A stretch of 51,803 nucleotides of DNA from Nocardia wallacei (GCF_029869545.1 NZ_JARWQD010000257.1:1-51803), one strand, 5' to 3'; counted from the stretch's first letter, positions 10,460 through 18,656 are shown. Program-made: numbers and translations. The notes: a model not told the origin generated them from the sequence alone.

Positions 10460-11248
10460 TTACCGCAGGCGGGTTTCGGCGTAGGCGCGCATCGCGTCGC
10501 GGACGAACTCGGCGCCGCGCGTGCCCTCGCCGTAGTTGTAGTTGGCCGCGAAACGTGGGTCGGAGACGTACATTTCGCCGAGGCCGGTGAAGGCCTCCGC
10601 GGTGGGGCTCTTGCCGCCCCACCCGGCCTCGACCCAGTCGTAGTGCCGCTGCACGATGGCCTGCACCTCGGCGCTGTCGGGCGCCTGCCCGGCCTCGAAC
10701 GCCGCGCCGTAGGCGGCTACGAGGTCGAGGTGGGTCTGCTTGAAGGCCTGTTTGTCGCCCTCGGTCAGCGAACCCCACCAGCGGTCGCTGCGCTCGTAGG
10801 CGTCGCGGCCCCAGCGCTCGATCACCTCGTCCCTGTACTGCGTGTGGTCGAACCCGTCGAATACTTCGTTCGCCATGAGTGGCTCACCTGCCTCCGTCTT
10901 GCGCAATGTTGTGTGCACCGACGCGATCCGGCGGGCGATCCGGTCCTGCTCCTGGCGCAGCAGCTCCAGATGCGTCCGCAATGCGCTCGCCGCGTCCTGT
11001 TCTCCGGCAAGCACTTCGGCGATGACCGGCAGGCCGAGGCCGAGCTCCCGCAGCAGCAGGATGCGCTGCAACCGCACGAGGGAGTCCTGGTCGTAGTACC
11101 GGTACCCGTTGGTCCCGATCCGGCTCGGCGGCAGCAGCCCCAGCTCGCCGTAGTGGCGCAGCGTGCGGCTGGTGGTACCGGCCGCCTTGGCCAGCTCCTG
11201 AATGGACCATTCGGCCCTGTCCTCGGGTCCGGATACCGCCCTGACCAC
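10460..11248 (-). CDS. MerR-family regulator with TipA-like effector domain
   Basis: 262 residues from the GTG at 11248. The N-terminal winged helix is typical (WSIQELAKAAGTTSRTLRHY, then NGYRYYDQDSLVRLQRIL), followed by a dimerisation coiled coil and a C-terminal TipAS-like ligand domain (RWGRDAYERSDRWW, then IVQRHYDWVEAG, FAANYNYGEGTRGAEFVRDA). TipA-type proteins bind hydrophobic or thiopeptide ligands and activate promoters with long spacers. The ATG at 11284 would lie inside the apparent -10 of its own promoter. The GTG at 11248 (or 11251) has GAGAGGAG just upstream and is preferred. Target genes beyond itself are not evident. Confidence 0.82.
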   Translation of the reverse strand: MVRAVSGPEDRAEWSIQELAKAAGTTSRTLRHYGELGLLPPSRIGTNGYRYYDQDSLVRLQRILLLRELGLGLPVIAEVLAGEQDAASALRTHLELLRQEQDRIARRIASVHTTLRKTEAGEPLMANEVFDGFDHTQYRDEVIERWGRDAYERSDRWWGSLTEGDKQAFKQTHLDLVAAYGAAFEAGQAPDSAEVQAIVQRHYDWVEAGWGGKSPTAEAFTGLGEMYVSDPRFAANYNYGEGTRGAEFVRDAMRAYAETRLR

Positions 11249-11281
11249 CACCGCTCCTCTCGTTCGCGTCGATATGACCAG

Positions 11282-11312
11282 CATGCAAGTTGACGTTACG
11301 TAAAGGTCAAGC
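11282..11312 (-). promoter_or_regulatory. MerR-type 19-bp-spacer promoter and operator
   Basis: Read on the minus strand, TTGACC is followed by 19 nt and then CATGCT. The spacer holds an interrupted dyad (TTGAC...GTCAA, outer limits about 11290-11310) around TTACGTAA. An overlong 19-bp spacer with a dyad between -35 and -10 is the hallmark of MerR-controlled promoters. It lies directly before the MerR gene, so autoregulation is likely. Confidence 0.65.
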
Positions 11313-11321
11313 CCTCGATGG

Positions 11322-11966
11322 TCAGTATCCGACGGTGAACCGGATCCGATGGTGTTTCGGCCGCTCGGCCTCGTCGAGCAGGGCGACGGCGAGGTCCTCC
11401 ATCGATATGAGCGACTTGCCCTCGGCGTCGACGACGAGTTCGTCGAGGCCCGTCCGGTAGCTGCCCAGCCGCTCGCCGGGCTGCAGGATCGACGGCGGGC
11501 TCAGGTACGCCCAGTCGACATCGGCGGGCGCGGCCGAGCGGAAGGTGTCCAGCTGCGCATGGCACGCGAGGGCGATCGGCTTCCAGTCGTCGGGGAAGTC
11601 CGGCATCTCGACCACGGTCTTCCCGGACGCACCGGGCACCGTCAGATTGCCCGCGCCGCCGACGACCAGCAGCCGCACGCCGGTCTCGCTCAGCCCCTTC
11701 AGCAGCCCCTCGGCCACCGCGGCCAGCTCGTACTCGCGGCCCGGCGCCGGGCGGGTGGCGCTGATGACCAGATCGCTGCCCGCGCTCAGATCGGCGACAT
11801 CGTCGGGATCGGTGGCATCGCCCGCGCGCACCTCGACCTCCGACGGCAGCGTGAGCAACCGGGAAACTTCGCGCGTTACCGCGACGACCTGATGCCCGCG
11901 GTCGAGCGCCTCGGCCACCACCCGGCTGCCGACGCCGCCCGACGCTCCGAAAACGGTGATACGCAT
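11322..11966 (-). CDS. NAD(P)-binding SDR-like protein (NmrA/YwnB type)
   Basis: 214 residues with an atypical-SDR Rossmann fold: RITVFGASGGVGSRVVAEAL at the N-terminus, TREVSRL after strand 2, DATDPDDVADL after strand 3, VVGGAGNL in the mid part and DWAYLSPPSILQPGERLGSY in the substrate half. Proteins of this type are putative NADH-flavin reductases or redox sensors; no catalytic Tyr-Lys pair is seen. It lies 50 bp downstream of the EamA exporter on the same strand and may be co-transcribed with it. Confidence 0.8.
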   Translation of the reverse strand: MRITVFGASGGVGSRVVAEALDRGHQVVAVTREVSRLLTLPSEVEVRAGDATDPDDVADLSAGSDLVISATRPAPGREYELAAVAEGLLKGLSETGVRLLVVGGAGNLTVPGASGKTVVEMPDFPDDWKPIALACHAQLDTFRSAAPADVDWAYLSPPSILQPGERLGSYRTGLDELVVDAEGKSLISMEDLAVALLDEAERPKHHRIRFTVGY

Positions 11967-12016
11967 GGTTTTTCACTCCTCGAATTCAGAAACCGTTGGT
12001 GCGGAAGGTCGATGGG

Positions 12017-12946
12017 TCAGGCGGTTCGGACCAGCGGAAGCGGTTGCGGCGCAGGGCCTTCCCGCTTCGCCGCACGAGTGCCACCGGTCTGCCCGAGTAC
12101 GGTGCCGCCGAGCGCGATCACGATGCCGAGCATCTGCAGCGGAGTCAGCGCCTGGCCGAGCCACACCCAGCCGATCACCGACGCCGACAGCGGGCTGAGC
12201 AGTCCGAGGAAGGCCACCGAGGTGGCGGGCACCCGCGCGAGGCCCCGGAACCACATCGCGTAGGCGGCCGCGGTGCCGATCACGCCCAGATACAGGTAGC
12301 CACCCACCGCGGTGCCGTCGAGGGCGGGCGGGGCACCCTCGGTCACGAGCGCCAGCGGTAGCAGCATCAGGCCGCCCGCCGTGAGCTGCCAGCCGGTGAT
12401 CGCGAGCGGGCCGACGCCCTCGGGCCGACCCCAGCGGCCCGCCAGCACGGTGGCCGCGGCCATCGATCCCGCACCGAACAGCCCGGCGAGCACGCCGATC
12501 AGGTCGAGTGCCGCGGTGGCGCGCAGGACCACCAGGGACACACCGGCGATGCCGATCACGCCCGCGAGGAGTTTGCGTCCGCTCGGACGCTGCCGCAGCA
12601 GCAGGGCCGTGAAGACCACCGCGAACATCGGCGCGGCGGCGCCGAGCACGCCGGCGACGCCCCCCGGCAGCCGATACGCCGCGAGGAACAGCAGCGGGAA
12701 GAAGGCACCGAAGTTGAGCAGGCCGAGCACGGCCGTGCGCAGGATCCAGGCGCCACGCGGGAGTACCCGGGTCACGGCCAGCAGGGCCAGTCCGGCGGGC
12801 AGGGCGCGCATCAGGGCGGTGAACATCGGCCGGTCCGGGGGCAGGAATTCCGTGGTGACGGCGTAGGTGGAACCCCAGACGAGGGGCGCCAGGCCGGTCA
12901 GGGCGAGAGTTCCGACACGTGAGGTGGCTGTGTCCGTGGTTGTCAT
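12017..12946 (-). CDS. EamA/DMT-family transporter
   Basis: 309 residues with about ten hydrophobic segments and two EamA repeats. Typical elements are LTGLAPLVWGSTYAVTTEFL at the N-terminus, the first repeat end with VLRATAALDLIGVLAGLFGA, and the second repeat end TSVAFLGLLSPLSASVIGWV. The family exports amino acids, purines or drugs; the substrate is not predictable. It is divergent from a MarR regulator, separated by 104 bp with three operator-like dyads, so repression by MarR and induction by a substrate are likely. Confidence 0.85.
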   Translation of the reverse strand: MTTTDTATSRVGTLALTGLAPLVWGSTYAVTTEFLPPDRPMFTALMRALPAGLALLAVTRVLPRGAWILRTAVLGLLNFGAFFPLLFLAAYRLPGGVAGVLGAAAPMFAVVFTALLLRQRPSGRKLLAGVIGIAGVSLVVLRATAALDLIGVLAGLFGAGSMAAATVLAGRWGRPEGVGPLAITGWQLTAGGLMLLPLALVTEGAPPALDGTAVGGYLYLGVIGTAAAYAMWFRGLARVPATSVAFLGLLSPLSASVIGWVWLGQALTPLQMLGIVIALGGTVLGQTGGTRAAKREGPAPQPLPLVRTA

Positions 12947-12967
12947 GCCGGTCTCTCCTGGTTCATA

Positions 12968-13029
12968 ATCTCAACATTGAGATAAGACACCACGGCTCAT
13001 CTTGATGTCAAGTATCTTAATGTTGAAAC
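12968..13029. promoter_or_regulatory. MarR operator array between EamA and marR
   Basis: Three related inverted repeats lie between the divergent genes. Box 1 (12968-12983) is ATCTCAAcaTTGAGAT, with 7-bp perfect arms. Box 2 (13001-13012) is CTTGAtgTCAAG. Box 3 (13014-13029) is ATCTTAAtgTTGAAAC, a degenerate copy of box 1. All three have the same 2-nt centre. The ATCTCAA/TTGAGAT shape fits MarR-family operators. Confidence 0.7.
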
Positions 13030-13050
13030 TTATCGGAGAGGAGAGCGAGC

Positions 13051-13551
13051 GTGGCCGATGCGGTGGACGAGGTGATCGCGGCCTGGGGCCGGGTGGAGCC
13101 GGACCTCGACGTGTGGCCGACGCAGGTGATCGGCCGCCTCAAGCGCCTGGCCCGTCTGATCGACCGCGAGATGAAGGACTTCTTCGCGGAATTCGGCCTG
13201 GAGAACTGGGAGTTCGACGTGCTGAGCACGCTGCGCCGATCCGGCGGCCCGGACGGGCTCACCGCGGGCGCGCTGATCAAGACCACGATGGTCACCTCGG
13301 GCGCCATCACCAACCGCATCGATCGGATCGAGGCCAAGGGCCTGGTGCGCCGTGCGGCCGACCCCAAGGACCGCCGCACGGTGCGAATCCAGTTGTCCGA
13401 CAAGGGCCGAGAGCTCATCGACAAGCTCATGCCCCTGCACATCGACAACCAGCTCCGCATCCTCGGCGGCGTGGAACGCGAGAACCTCGACCAGTTGATC
13501 GTGCTACTGCGCGAGCTGTCGGAATCGCTCGGCGACACCTCCCTCAGCTGA
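13051..13551 (+). CDS. MarR-family transcriptional regulator
   Basis: 166 residues. The winged helix-turn-helix is clear: FDVLSTLRRSGGPDGLTAG, recognition helix TSGAITNRIDRIEAKGLV, and wing RRAADPKDRRTVRIQLSDKG. Flanking N- and C-terminal helices form the dimer interface. The GTG at 13051 has GGAGAGGAG about 8 nt upstream. It likely represses its own promoter and the divergent EamA exporter. Its last codons overlap the convergent SpoIID-like gene: both stops lie in the palindrome TCAGCTGA at 13544-13551. Confidence 0.88.
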   Translation: MADAVDEVIAAWGRVEPDLDVWPTQVIGRLKRLARLIDREMKDFFAEFGLENWEFDVLSTLRRSGGPDGLTAGALIKTTMVTSGAITNRIDRIEAKGLVRRAADPKDRRTVRIQLSDKGRELIDKLMPLHIDNQLRILGGVERENLDQLIVLLRELSESLGDTSLS

Positions 13552-15025
13552 AGTCCGGTACCGGCCCCTCGGCGGGTGGGTGCGGCGGTCCGGACCACGG
13601 TTCGGTGGGCGCATCCGGGGAGGTCGCGTCGAGCTGGGTCGTGGGCTGCGGCTGCGGAAGTGGTCCCGTCGGCGCCTCCGGGGGCGTCGTGGCGCGCGGG
13701 GTCGGCACGGTGGCGGTATTGGGTGCGATCGTGCCGCCCGGCAGCGCGGCCGCACCGTCGAGCGCCGCACCGGCCCGGGCCTCGGGTGCGTTCGCCGCCT
13801 CCGGCGCCACCTGCAGCAGCGTGCTGAAGTCGACGACCCGCGCACCGAGCGCCGGTGTCGCGATGATGACGCCGCCCGAGTACATCCGGTACGTCCCGAT
13901 GCGGCCGGGCAGCAACGACTCCGGGCCCAGCGGGTCGCCGAGCGGCCCCTCCTGCCCGCCGGTTTCGGCGTACTTCGCCTCGATGACGGTATTCGCGCGC
14001 ACCGACCGCTGGGCACTCTCGTCGGGCGGGGGCGCCGGGGCCGGGGCGAGTTCCGCCGGGGCCGGGCCGACCTCGAGGGTGCCGATGTCGATCGGCTGGC
14101 CGCCGCCCGGTGCGGCCGAGTACTCGGTGCGCAGAATCCGGCCGTCGCGCAACAGGACTCGGCCCGCGGTGGCGCGCACGGCCTCCGCGGCCCGCAGATC
14201 TTCCCGCTCGGTGCCCGGATAGGCCTGGCAGTCGGTGGTATCGCAGGTCTGGGCGTAGGGGTAGCGGTGCTCGGCCAAGGCGTAGGACCGGGCCGCGATC
14301 GCCTGCGCGCGCAGTGCCTCGGCGCCGCCCTGATCGGCCCAGTTGGCCTGCATCTCGGCGGGGACGACGCCCAGCAGGTAGTCGTCGACGTCGACCTCGT
14401 TGACGGTGCGGGGCTCGCCGTCCTCGAGGGTGACGCCGAGCGCGCCGCGATAGGTGCCGCCGCCGCACACCTTCAGGTGCTCCGCGGGCGGTCGGTTGGT
14501 TCCGGCGGCGATCGGGTAGGCCACCGGATCGTCGGTGGCGCCCTGCCAGAGCACCTCGCCGTCGCATCCGGTGGTGATCACGACATTGGCGCCGCCGTCG
14601 GGCATCGGGGTCAGATGGGCGGCCTGCCCGGGGACGACCCTGCGGCCCGCGACGGTCAGCCCGGCGTCGGCGAAGACGTCGAGGGGCTCGTTGTCGTCGG
14701 CCAGCAGCCGCACACGCACGGTGGTCGGCGCGATCGTGCCCAGCACGGCGCCCGGGTAGTAGTGCGCGAGAATTCCCTCCGCGGTCGCGCCGCCGGTCGC
14801 CTGATCGAAGGCGCCGACCTGGCTCATGCCGCGCCCGTGCCCGACACCGGCCAGCGGCCGATATCCGGTGTTCGAGCCGTCGGGCCAGGTCGTGGCCACC
14901 ACGACCGCGCCACCCACCAGGGCGACCACGACCAGACCCACGCCCGCGGCGCGTCTGCGGTGACGGCGACGCAGCAGATCGCCCTGTCGCACCGTCGCAA
15001 CCCATCGTCGTCCCGTGCTTGCCAT
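13544..15025 (-). CDS. SpoIID/LytB-like wall protein with LGFP repeat
   Basis: 493 residues from the ATG at 15025 (GGGAG 5 nt upstream; a longer frame to 15079 exists). One membrane anchor or signal segment follows a basic stretch (RRRHRRRAAGVGLVVVALVG). Next comes a SpoIID domain with the characteristic VNEVDVDDYLLGVVPAEM, whose Glu is the catalytic residue of SpoIID lytic transglycosylases, and EALRAQAIAARSYAL. An LGFP-like repeat follows (GPLGDPLGPE, YRMYSGGVIIATPALGARVV), then a Pro/Thr-rich tail. LGFP repeats are thought to hold proteins on the mycolyl-arabinogalactan layer. It is divergent from the PGRP amidase, with which it probably shares wall-remodelling duty and control. Confidence 0.8.
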   Translation of the reverse strand: MASTGRRWVATVRQGDLLRRRHRRRAAGVGLVVVALVGGAVVVATTWPDGSNTGYRPLAGVGHGRGMSQVGAFDQATGGATAEGILAHYYPGAVLGTIAPTTVRVRLLADDNEPLDVFADAGLTVAGRRVVPGQAAHLTPMPDGGANVVITTGCDGEVLWQGATDDPVAYPIAAGTNRPPAEHLKVCGGGTYRGALGVTLEDGEPRTVNEVDVDDYLLGVVPAEMQANWADQGGAEALRAQAIAARSYALAEHRYPYAQTCDTTDCQAYPGTEREDLRAAEAVRATAGRVLLRDGRILRTEYSAAPGGGQPIDIGTLEVGPAPAELAPAPAPPPDESAQRSVRANTVIEAKYAETGGQEGPLGDPLGPESLLPGRIGTYRMYSGGVIIATPALGARVVDFSTLLQVAPEAANAPEARAGAALDGAAALPGGTIAPNTATVPTPRATTPPEAPTGPLPQPQPTTQLDATSPDAPTEPWSGPPHPPAEGPVPDFS

Positions 15026-15154
15026 GTGCACTCCCAAGGGTTTGCGCGGATGAGACTCGCCGGTACTTCCGTTCGGCATGTCCTGCCCGCTGCCTGGCTA
15101 TTTGGAAGCTACATTCGAGCTATCTAACCTAACTCTCAAGTGAACCTTTAGATT

Positions 15155-15178
15155 TGTGACGATTGTGACTAGTGTGAC
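15155..15178 (-). promoter_or_regulatory. Three MtrA-like GTCACA boxes at 9-bp period
   Basis: TGTGAC occurs at 15155-15160, 15164-15169 and 15173-15178, exactly 9 bp apart. On the minus strand each reads GTCACA followed by three variable bases, the form reported for MtrA recognition repeats near mycobacterial wall and replication genes. The array lies in the 215-bp divergent region, 63 bp upstream of the amidase start and about 130 bp upstream of the SpoIID-like start. The surrounding sequence is AT-rich for this genome, as expected for a promoter. Confidence 0.6.
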
Positions 15179-15240
15179 CATTGTTCCGTCAGGAATCAAC
15201 CCCGCTGCGCCACTGACGGTCACCTGAATGGGAGATGCTC

Positions 15241-17598
15241 GTGCCGTACCGCAGACCGAAACGCCCGTTTATCCTCCCGGTTGTCACGACTCTGGCGGTC
15301 ACCGCGCCGCTCGCGGGGCTCGTCCTGCGCGACACGCCCGACTACCGTTCGGCGAACGAAAGCAATCTTGCCGCGATACCGGCGCAATTCGCCGAGGTCG
15401 CGCTCTCCTCGGCGCCCGATGTCGTATTGCCGCTGCGCGAGCTCACCGGCCTCAACCTCCCCGACCTGCGACTATCCGATCTGCGCAAGCTGCCGCTGCC
15501 GCGCTCGGTGCACGTGCCGCCCGGCCTGCCCCTGCCGCCCGGCGTGCAACTACCCAGCGAGATCCCACTACCCCAGTTCGGCGAAACCCGGCCCACCGCA
15601 GTACAACCGGCGCCCCGCCGCCCCAGCGCCGGTAACCCCGGATTCATCGCGGGGCCGCACGACGGCTCCCCCGCCGATCCCGGCACCGCACCTGTTCCCG
15701 CCGGTCCCGATCCGGCGCCCGGATCGGGATCCGCGCCGAAGCCTGCCGATGCCGGTTCTCCGTCGGCTCCCGCGGCTCCCGGTTCGGCCACCACCGACTC
15801 CGGGAAATTCCCGTCCGCCGATCCGGCACCGGGCACCGATCCCGCGGCCCCGGCGCTCACACCGGGCGGCGTCCCGCCCGAACTCGCCGACCAGTTGGGC
15901 GCGCAGGTCAAGGAACTCACCCGCGAGACCCCGTTCAGCATGGTCGCGCTCACGGCCCGGGATCTCTCCGGCACCAGCGCGATGATCCGGGCGCGCACGC
16001 CCGAGGGCACGTGGGGCCCTTGGTTTTCCACCGAACAGGTCGACACCCGCCGCAACGACCACGCCACCGCCGACCGCACCGGCACCGAACCCATCTACGT
16101 CGGCCGGACGAACGCAGTCCAGGTACTGACGACCCGGAAGGCCGCCGCGCCGATCCAGGCACCGGTAGAGGGCGAGACCGCCTCGGCGCCGGCTCAGGAC
16201 GCTCCCACCCAAGGCGAGGCCGCCACAACGCCCGCCCAGGACGGAACCGCTCCCCTCCCGGGCGACACCGCCCCCACGCCAGCCCAGGACGGGACCGCTC
16301 CCGCGCAAGGCGAAGGCGCCACCGCGCCGCCCGCCGGTGGTCCCGCGCGGTCCGGCGATCCGGCGCAGATGACCGCGGCGGCGCTGTCGGCGGTGCTGAT
16401 CGATCCGGGCCGCGGCGCCGCCGACGAGAATCTTTCCGCCGTGGCCGCGCCCGTATCCGGCGGCGGCCCCAAGGTGATCACGCGGGAGCAGTGGGGCGCC
16501 GACGAATCGCTGCGCACCGAATGCGGCGAACCGACGGTGTACGACGACGGCGTCGGCGGTATCACGGTGCACCACACCGCCGGACGCAACGACTACAGCC
16601 GCGCGGAGTCGGCGGGCATCGTCCGCGCCATCTACGCCTACCACGCCAAGACGCTGAACTGGTGCGACATCGGATACAACACCCTGGTCGACAAGTACGG
16701 GCAGATCTTCGAGGGCCGCTACGGCGGTCTGGACAAGGCCGTACAGGGCGCCCACGCGGGCGGATTCAACGAGAACACCTCCGGCGTGGCGCTGATGGGC
16801 GATTTCGAATCCGAACCGCCGACCGATGCCGCGATCCAGGCGGCCGGGCAGTTCATCGGCTGGCGCTCGCGGGTCGCGGGCCTCAACCCGATGGGCAAGA
16901 CCACCATGTATTCGGAGGGCACCGAGTTCACCCCGTACGCCCAGGGTGAGGCCGTGCAGCTGCCGACCGTGTTCGCCCACCGCGACGTCGGCAACACCAC
17001 CTGCCCGGGCGATGCCGCGTACGCGCTGATGGACCGCATCCGCGAGATCGCCGCGAGCAGCGGCGGATCCGTGGGCACCCGGGCCGGGAACAACACCTCC
17101 CCCCGGACCCAGCGCACCCAGACCGATCTGGCCGCGCTGGCGGATATGACCACGAAGCTGCTGGGGATGGTCGGCGAGAACGCCGTCGCCCGGTACTGGT
17201 CGACGCAGGGCGGTCCGGACGGGCACCTGGGCGCCCCCGCCTCCGAACCCCAGCCGACCAAGGACGGGGGGCAGTACGCCAAGTTCGCCAACGGCTACGT
17301 CTACGCCACCCCGGACGGGAAGGTCGTCGAGGTCGTCGGAAACATCCTGGACCGCTTCGTCCAACTCGGCGCCGAAACCGGCCTGCTCGGACTCCCCCTC
17401 GGCAACGCCTACCCCGTCCCCGACGGCCTACGCTCCGACTTCCAGTACGGCTCGCTGATCCTCAACCAGGTCACCGGCATAGTCACCACCCTCCTGAAGA
17501 ACTCCCAACAACACCAGATGCGCACACCGACCCTCGGCCAGAACCCCGAGCCCCTACCCGGCCGCATCGCCGCCCCGAACCAGGCCCCCACCCCATAA
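15241..17598 (+). CDS. PGRP-type N-acetylmuramoyl-L-alanine amidase with LGFP repeats (Rv3811-like)
   Basis: 785 residues. Order: signal or anchor segment (about 10-28), a Leu/Pro-rich region, a long Pro/Ala/Gly-rich linker with degenerate PAQDG repeats (about 310-375), a PGRP/amidase_2 domain starting at KVITREQWGADE (about 410), and C-terminal LGFP-like repeats (YWSTQGGPDGHLGAP, GLLGLPLGNAYPVPDG, about 650-760). Zn ligands are visible: a His of ITVHHTAG (about 442) and those of HRDVGNTTCPGD (about 580). It should cleave the amide between muramic acid and the stem peptide. GTG at 15241 is preferred to ATG at 15235, because GGGAG abuts the latter but is 6 nt from the GTG. It is the backbone homolog of Rv3811. 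Confidence 0.87.
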   Translation: MPYRRPKRPFILPVVTTLAVTAPLAGLVLRDTPDYRSANESNLAAIPAQFAEVALSSAPDVVLPLRELTGLNLPDLRLSDLRKLPLPRSVHVPPGLPLPPGVQLPSEIPLPQFGETRPTAVQPAPRRPSAGNPGFIAGPHDGSPADPGTAPVPAGPDPAPGSGSAPKPADAGSPSAPAAPGSATTDSGKFPSADPAPGTDPAAPALTPGGVPPELADQLGAQVKELTRETPFSMVALTARDLSGTSAMIRARTPEGTWGPWFSTEQVDTRRNDHATADRTGTEPIYVGRTNAVQVLTTRKAAAPIQAPVEGETASAPAQDAPTQGEAATTPAQDGTAPLPGDTAPTPAQDGTAPAQGEGATAPPAGGPARSGDPAQMTAAALSAVLIDPGRGAADENLSAVAAPVSGGGPKVITREQWGADESLRTECGEPTVYDDGVGGITVHHTAGRNDYSRAESAGIVRAIYAYHAKTLNWCDIGYNTLVDKYGQIFEGRYGGLDKAVQGAHAGGFNENTSGVALMGDFESEPPTDAAIQAAGQFIGWRSRVAGLNPMGKTTMYSEGTEFTPYAQGEAVQLPTVFAHRDVGNTTCPGDAAYALMDRIREIAASSGGSVGTRAGNNTSPRTQRTQTDLAALADMTTKLLGMVGENAVARYWSTQGGPDGHLGAPASEPQPTKDGGQYAKFANGYVYATPDGKVVEVVGNILDRFVQLGAETGLLGLPLGNAYPVPDGLRSDFQYGSLILNQVTGIVTTLLKNSQQHQMRTPTLGQNPEPLPGRIAAPNQAPTP

Positions 17599-17607
17599 CC
17601 TGACGGG

Positions 17608-17820
17608 GTGACGTGTGTTCTGGTCACCGGGATGTCCGGGGTCGGGAAGTCGGCGCTGCTGACCGAGCTGGCCCGGCGCGGTCATCGGACGGTGGATACC
17701 GATTACGGCGACTATTTCGAGACCGTGGAGCCGCTGCTACGCGAGAGCGCCACGCTGGAGGTCGTGACGACCGTTCCCGTTGCCCGGGTGGCCGATATCG
17801 TGCTGGGACACGTGGTCTGA
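17608..17820 (+). pseudogene. Internally shortened P-loop kinase-like gene
   Basis: Only 70 residues. The start is an intact kinase-type P-loop (VTGMSGVGKSALLTELARRG, GxxGxGKS) followed by HRTVDTDYGDY. It then passes directly into VEPLLRESATLEVVTTVPVA, which resembles the C-terminal end of actinobacterial AAA/shikimate-kinase-like proteins of about 150-180 residues. The middle part with lid and substrate site is missing while both ends stay in frame, so an in-frame internal deletion is the simplest reading. It starts with GTG 9 bp after the amidase stop and converges with the HAD gene 5 bp further on. Either a decayed gene or a minimal nucleotide-binding peptide. Confidence 0.55.
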
Positions 17821-17825
17821 TCGGG

Positions 17826-18656
17826 TCAGGTCCACCAGCGTTCGAGGACCTGGGCCACGCCGTCGGAGGAGTTGGTGTCGGTGATTTCGTCGGCGGCGGC
17901 GTGGGCCTCGGGGTGGCCGTTGGCCATGGCTACGCCGTGGCCCGCCATCCGGAGCATCGGGACGTCGTTGGGCATATCGCCGAAGGCGACGATGGTGGCG
18001 TGCTGGACGCCGAGCCGCTGCGCGACCGTCGCCAGGCCGGAGGCCTTGCTGACGCCGGGCGCCGACAGTTCGATCAGGCCGTTGTCGGTCGAATAGGTGA
18101 CATCGGCGCGGCCGGTCAGCTCCGGTTCCAGGATCGCCCGCATATCGGCGCTGGCGGCGCCGCGCAACCGGATCAGCATCTTGATGGCCGGGGCCGCGAT
18201 CACCTCACGGCGGGCGACCTGGGTATCGTCCGGATTCAGCCAGGCATGTTCGTACTCCGGCGAACTCACGAACTGGGGAGTGGCCGCGTCGTGCGCACTC
18301 GCCCCGACCCGCTCGGCGGCCAGGCCGCAACCGGGCAGCACCCGCTCGGCAAGATCGGCGATCCACGCCAGGCTCTCCACGTCGAGGGTGCTGGTGTGCA
18401 GGATGCGGTCGGCGGCACTGTCGTAGATCACCGCGCCGTTGCCGCAGACGCACAGCGGCGCGTAGCCCAGGCCGTCGATCACCGGATCGATCCAGCGCGG
18501 CGGGCGACCGGTGGCGAGCACGAACGGCACCCCGTCGGCGATCAGCGCGGCGACCGCGGCCCGCGTCCGTGGGGTGACCTGCTCGCGCTCATCGATCAGC
18601 GTGCCATCGACATCGGTGGCCACCATCTTCGGTGTGGGCAGGTGCAGGCGAGTCAC
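17826..18656 (-). CDS. Cof-type HAD hydrolase (Rv3813c-like)
   Basis: 276 residues. HAD motif I is VATDVDGTLIDE (nucleophile and acid Asp), motif II is FVLATGRP, the motif III Lys lies in the ELSAPGVSKASGL region, and motif IV is VAFGDMPNDVPML. A C2B cap between motifs II and III identifies the Cof/YidA group, which dephosphorylates sugar phosphates and other small phosphoesters. The exact substrate is unknown. GTG start at 18656 with AGGA upstream. It is a backbone gene syntenic with Rv3813c. Confidence 0.88.
   Translation of the reverse strand: MTRLHLPTPKMVATDVDGTLIDEREQVTPRTRAAVAALIADGVPFVLATGRPPRWIDPVIDGLGYAPLCVCGNGAVIYDSAADRILHTSTLDVESLAWIADLAERVLPGCGLAAERVGASAHDAATPQFVSSPEYEHAWLNPDDTQVARREVIAAPAIKMLIRLRGAASADMRAILEPELTGRADVTYSTDNGLIELSAPGVSKASGLATVAQRLGVQHATIVAFGDMPNDVPMLRMAGHGVAMANGHPEAHAAADEITDTNSSDGVAQVLERWWT

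Noticed and set aside
16150..16345. CRISPR-like or VNTR array in the amidase linker
   Set aside because: The PAQDG repeats are irregular in length and sequence at the DNA level and read as a degenerate protein linker.
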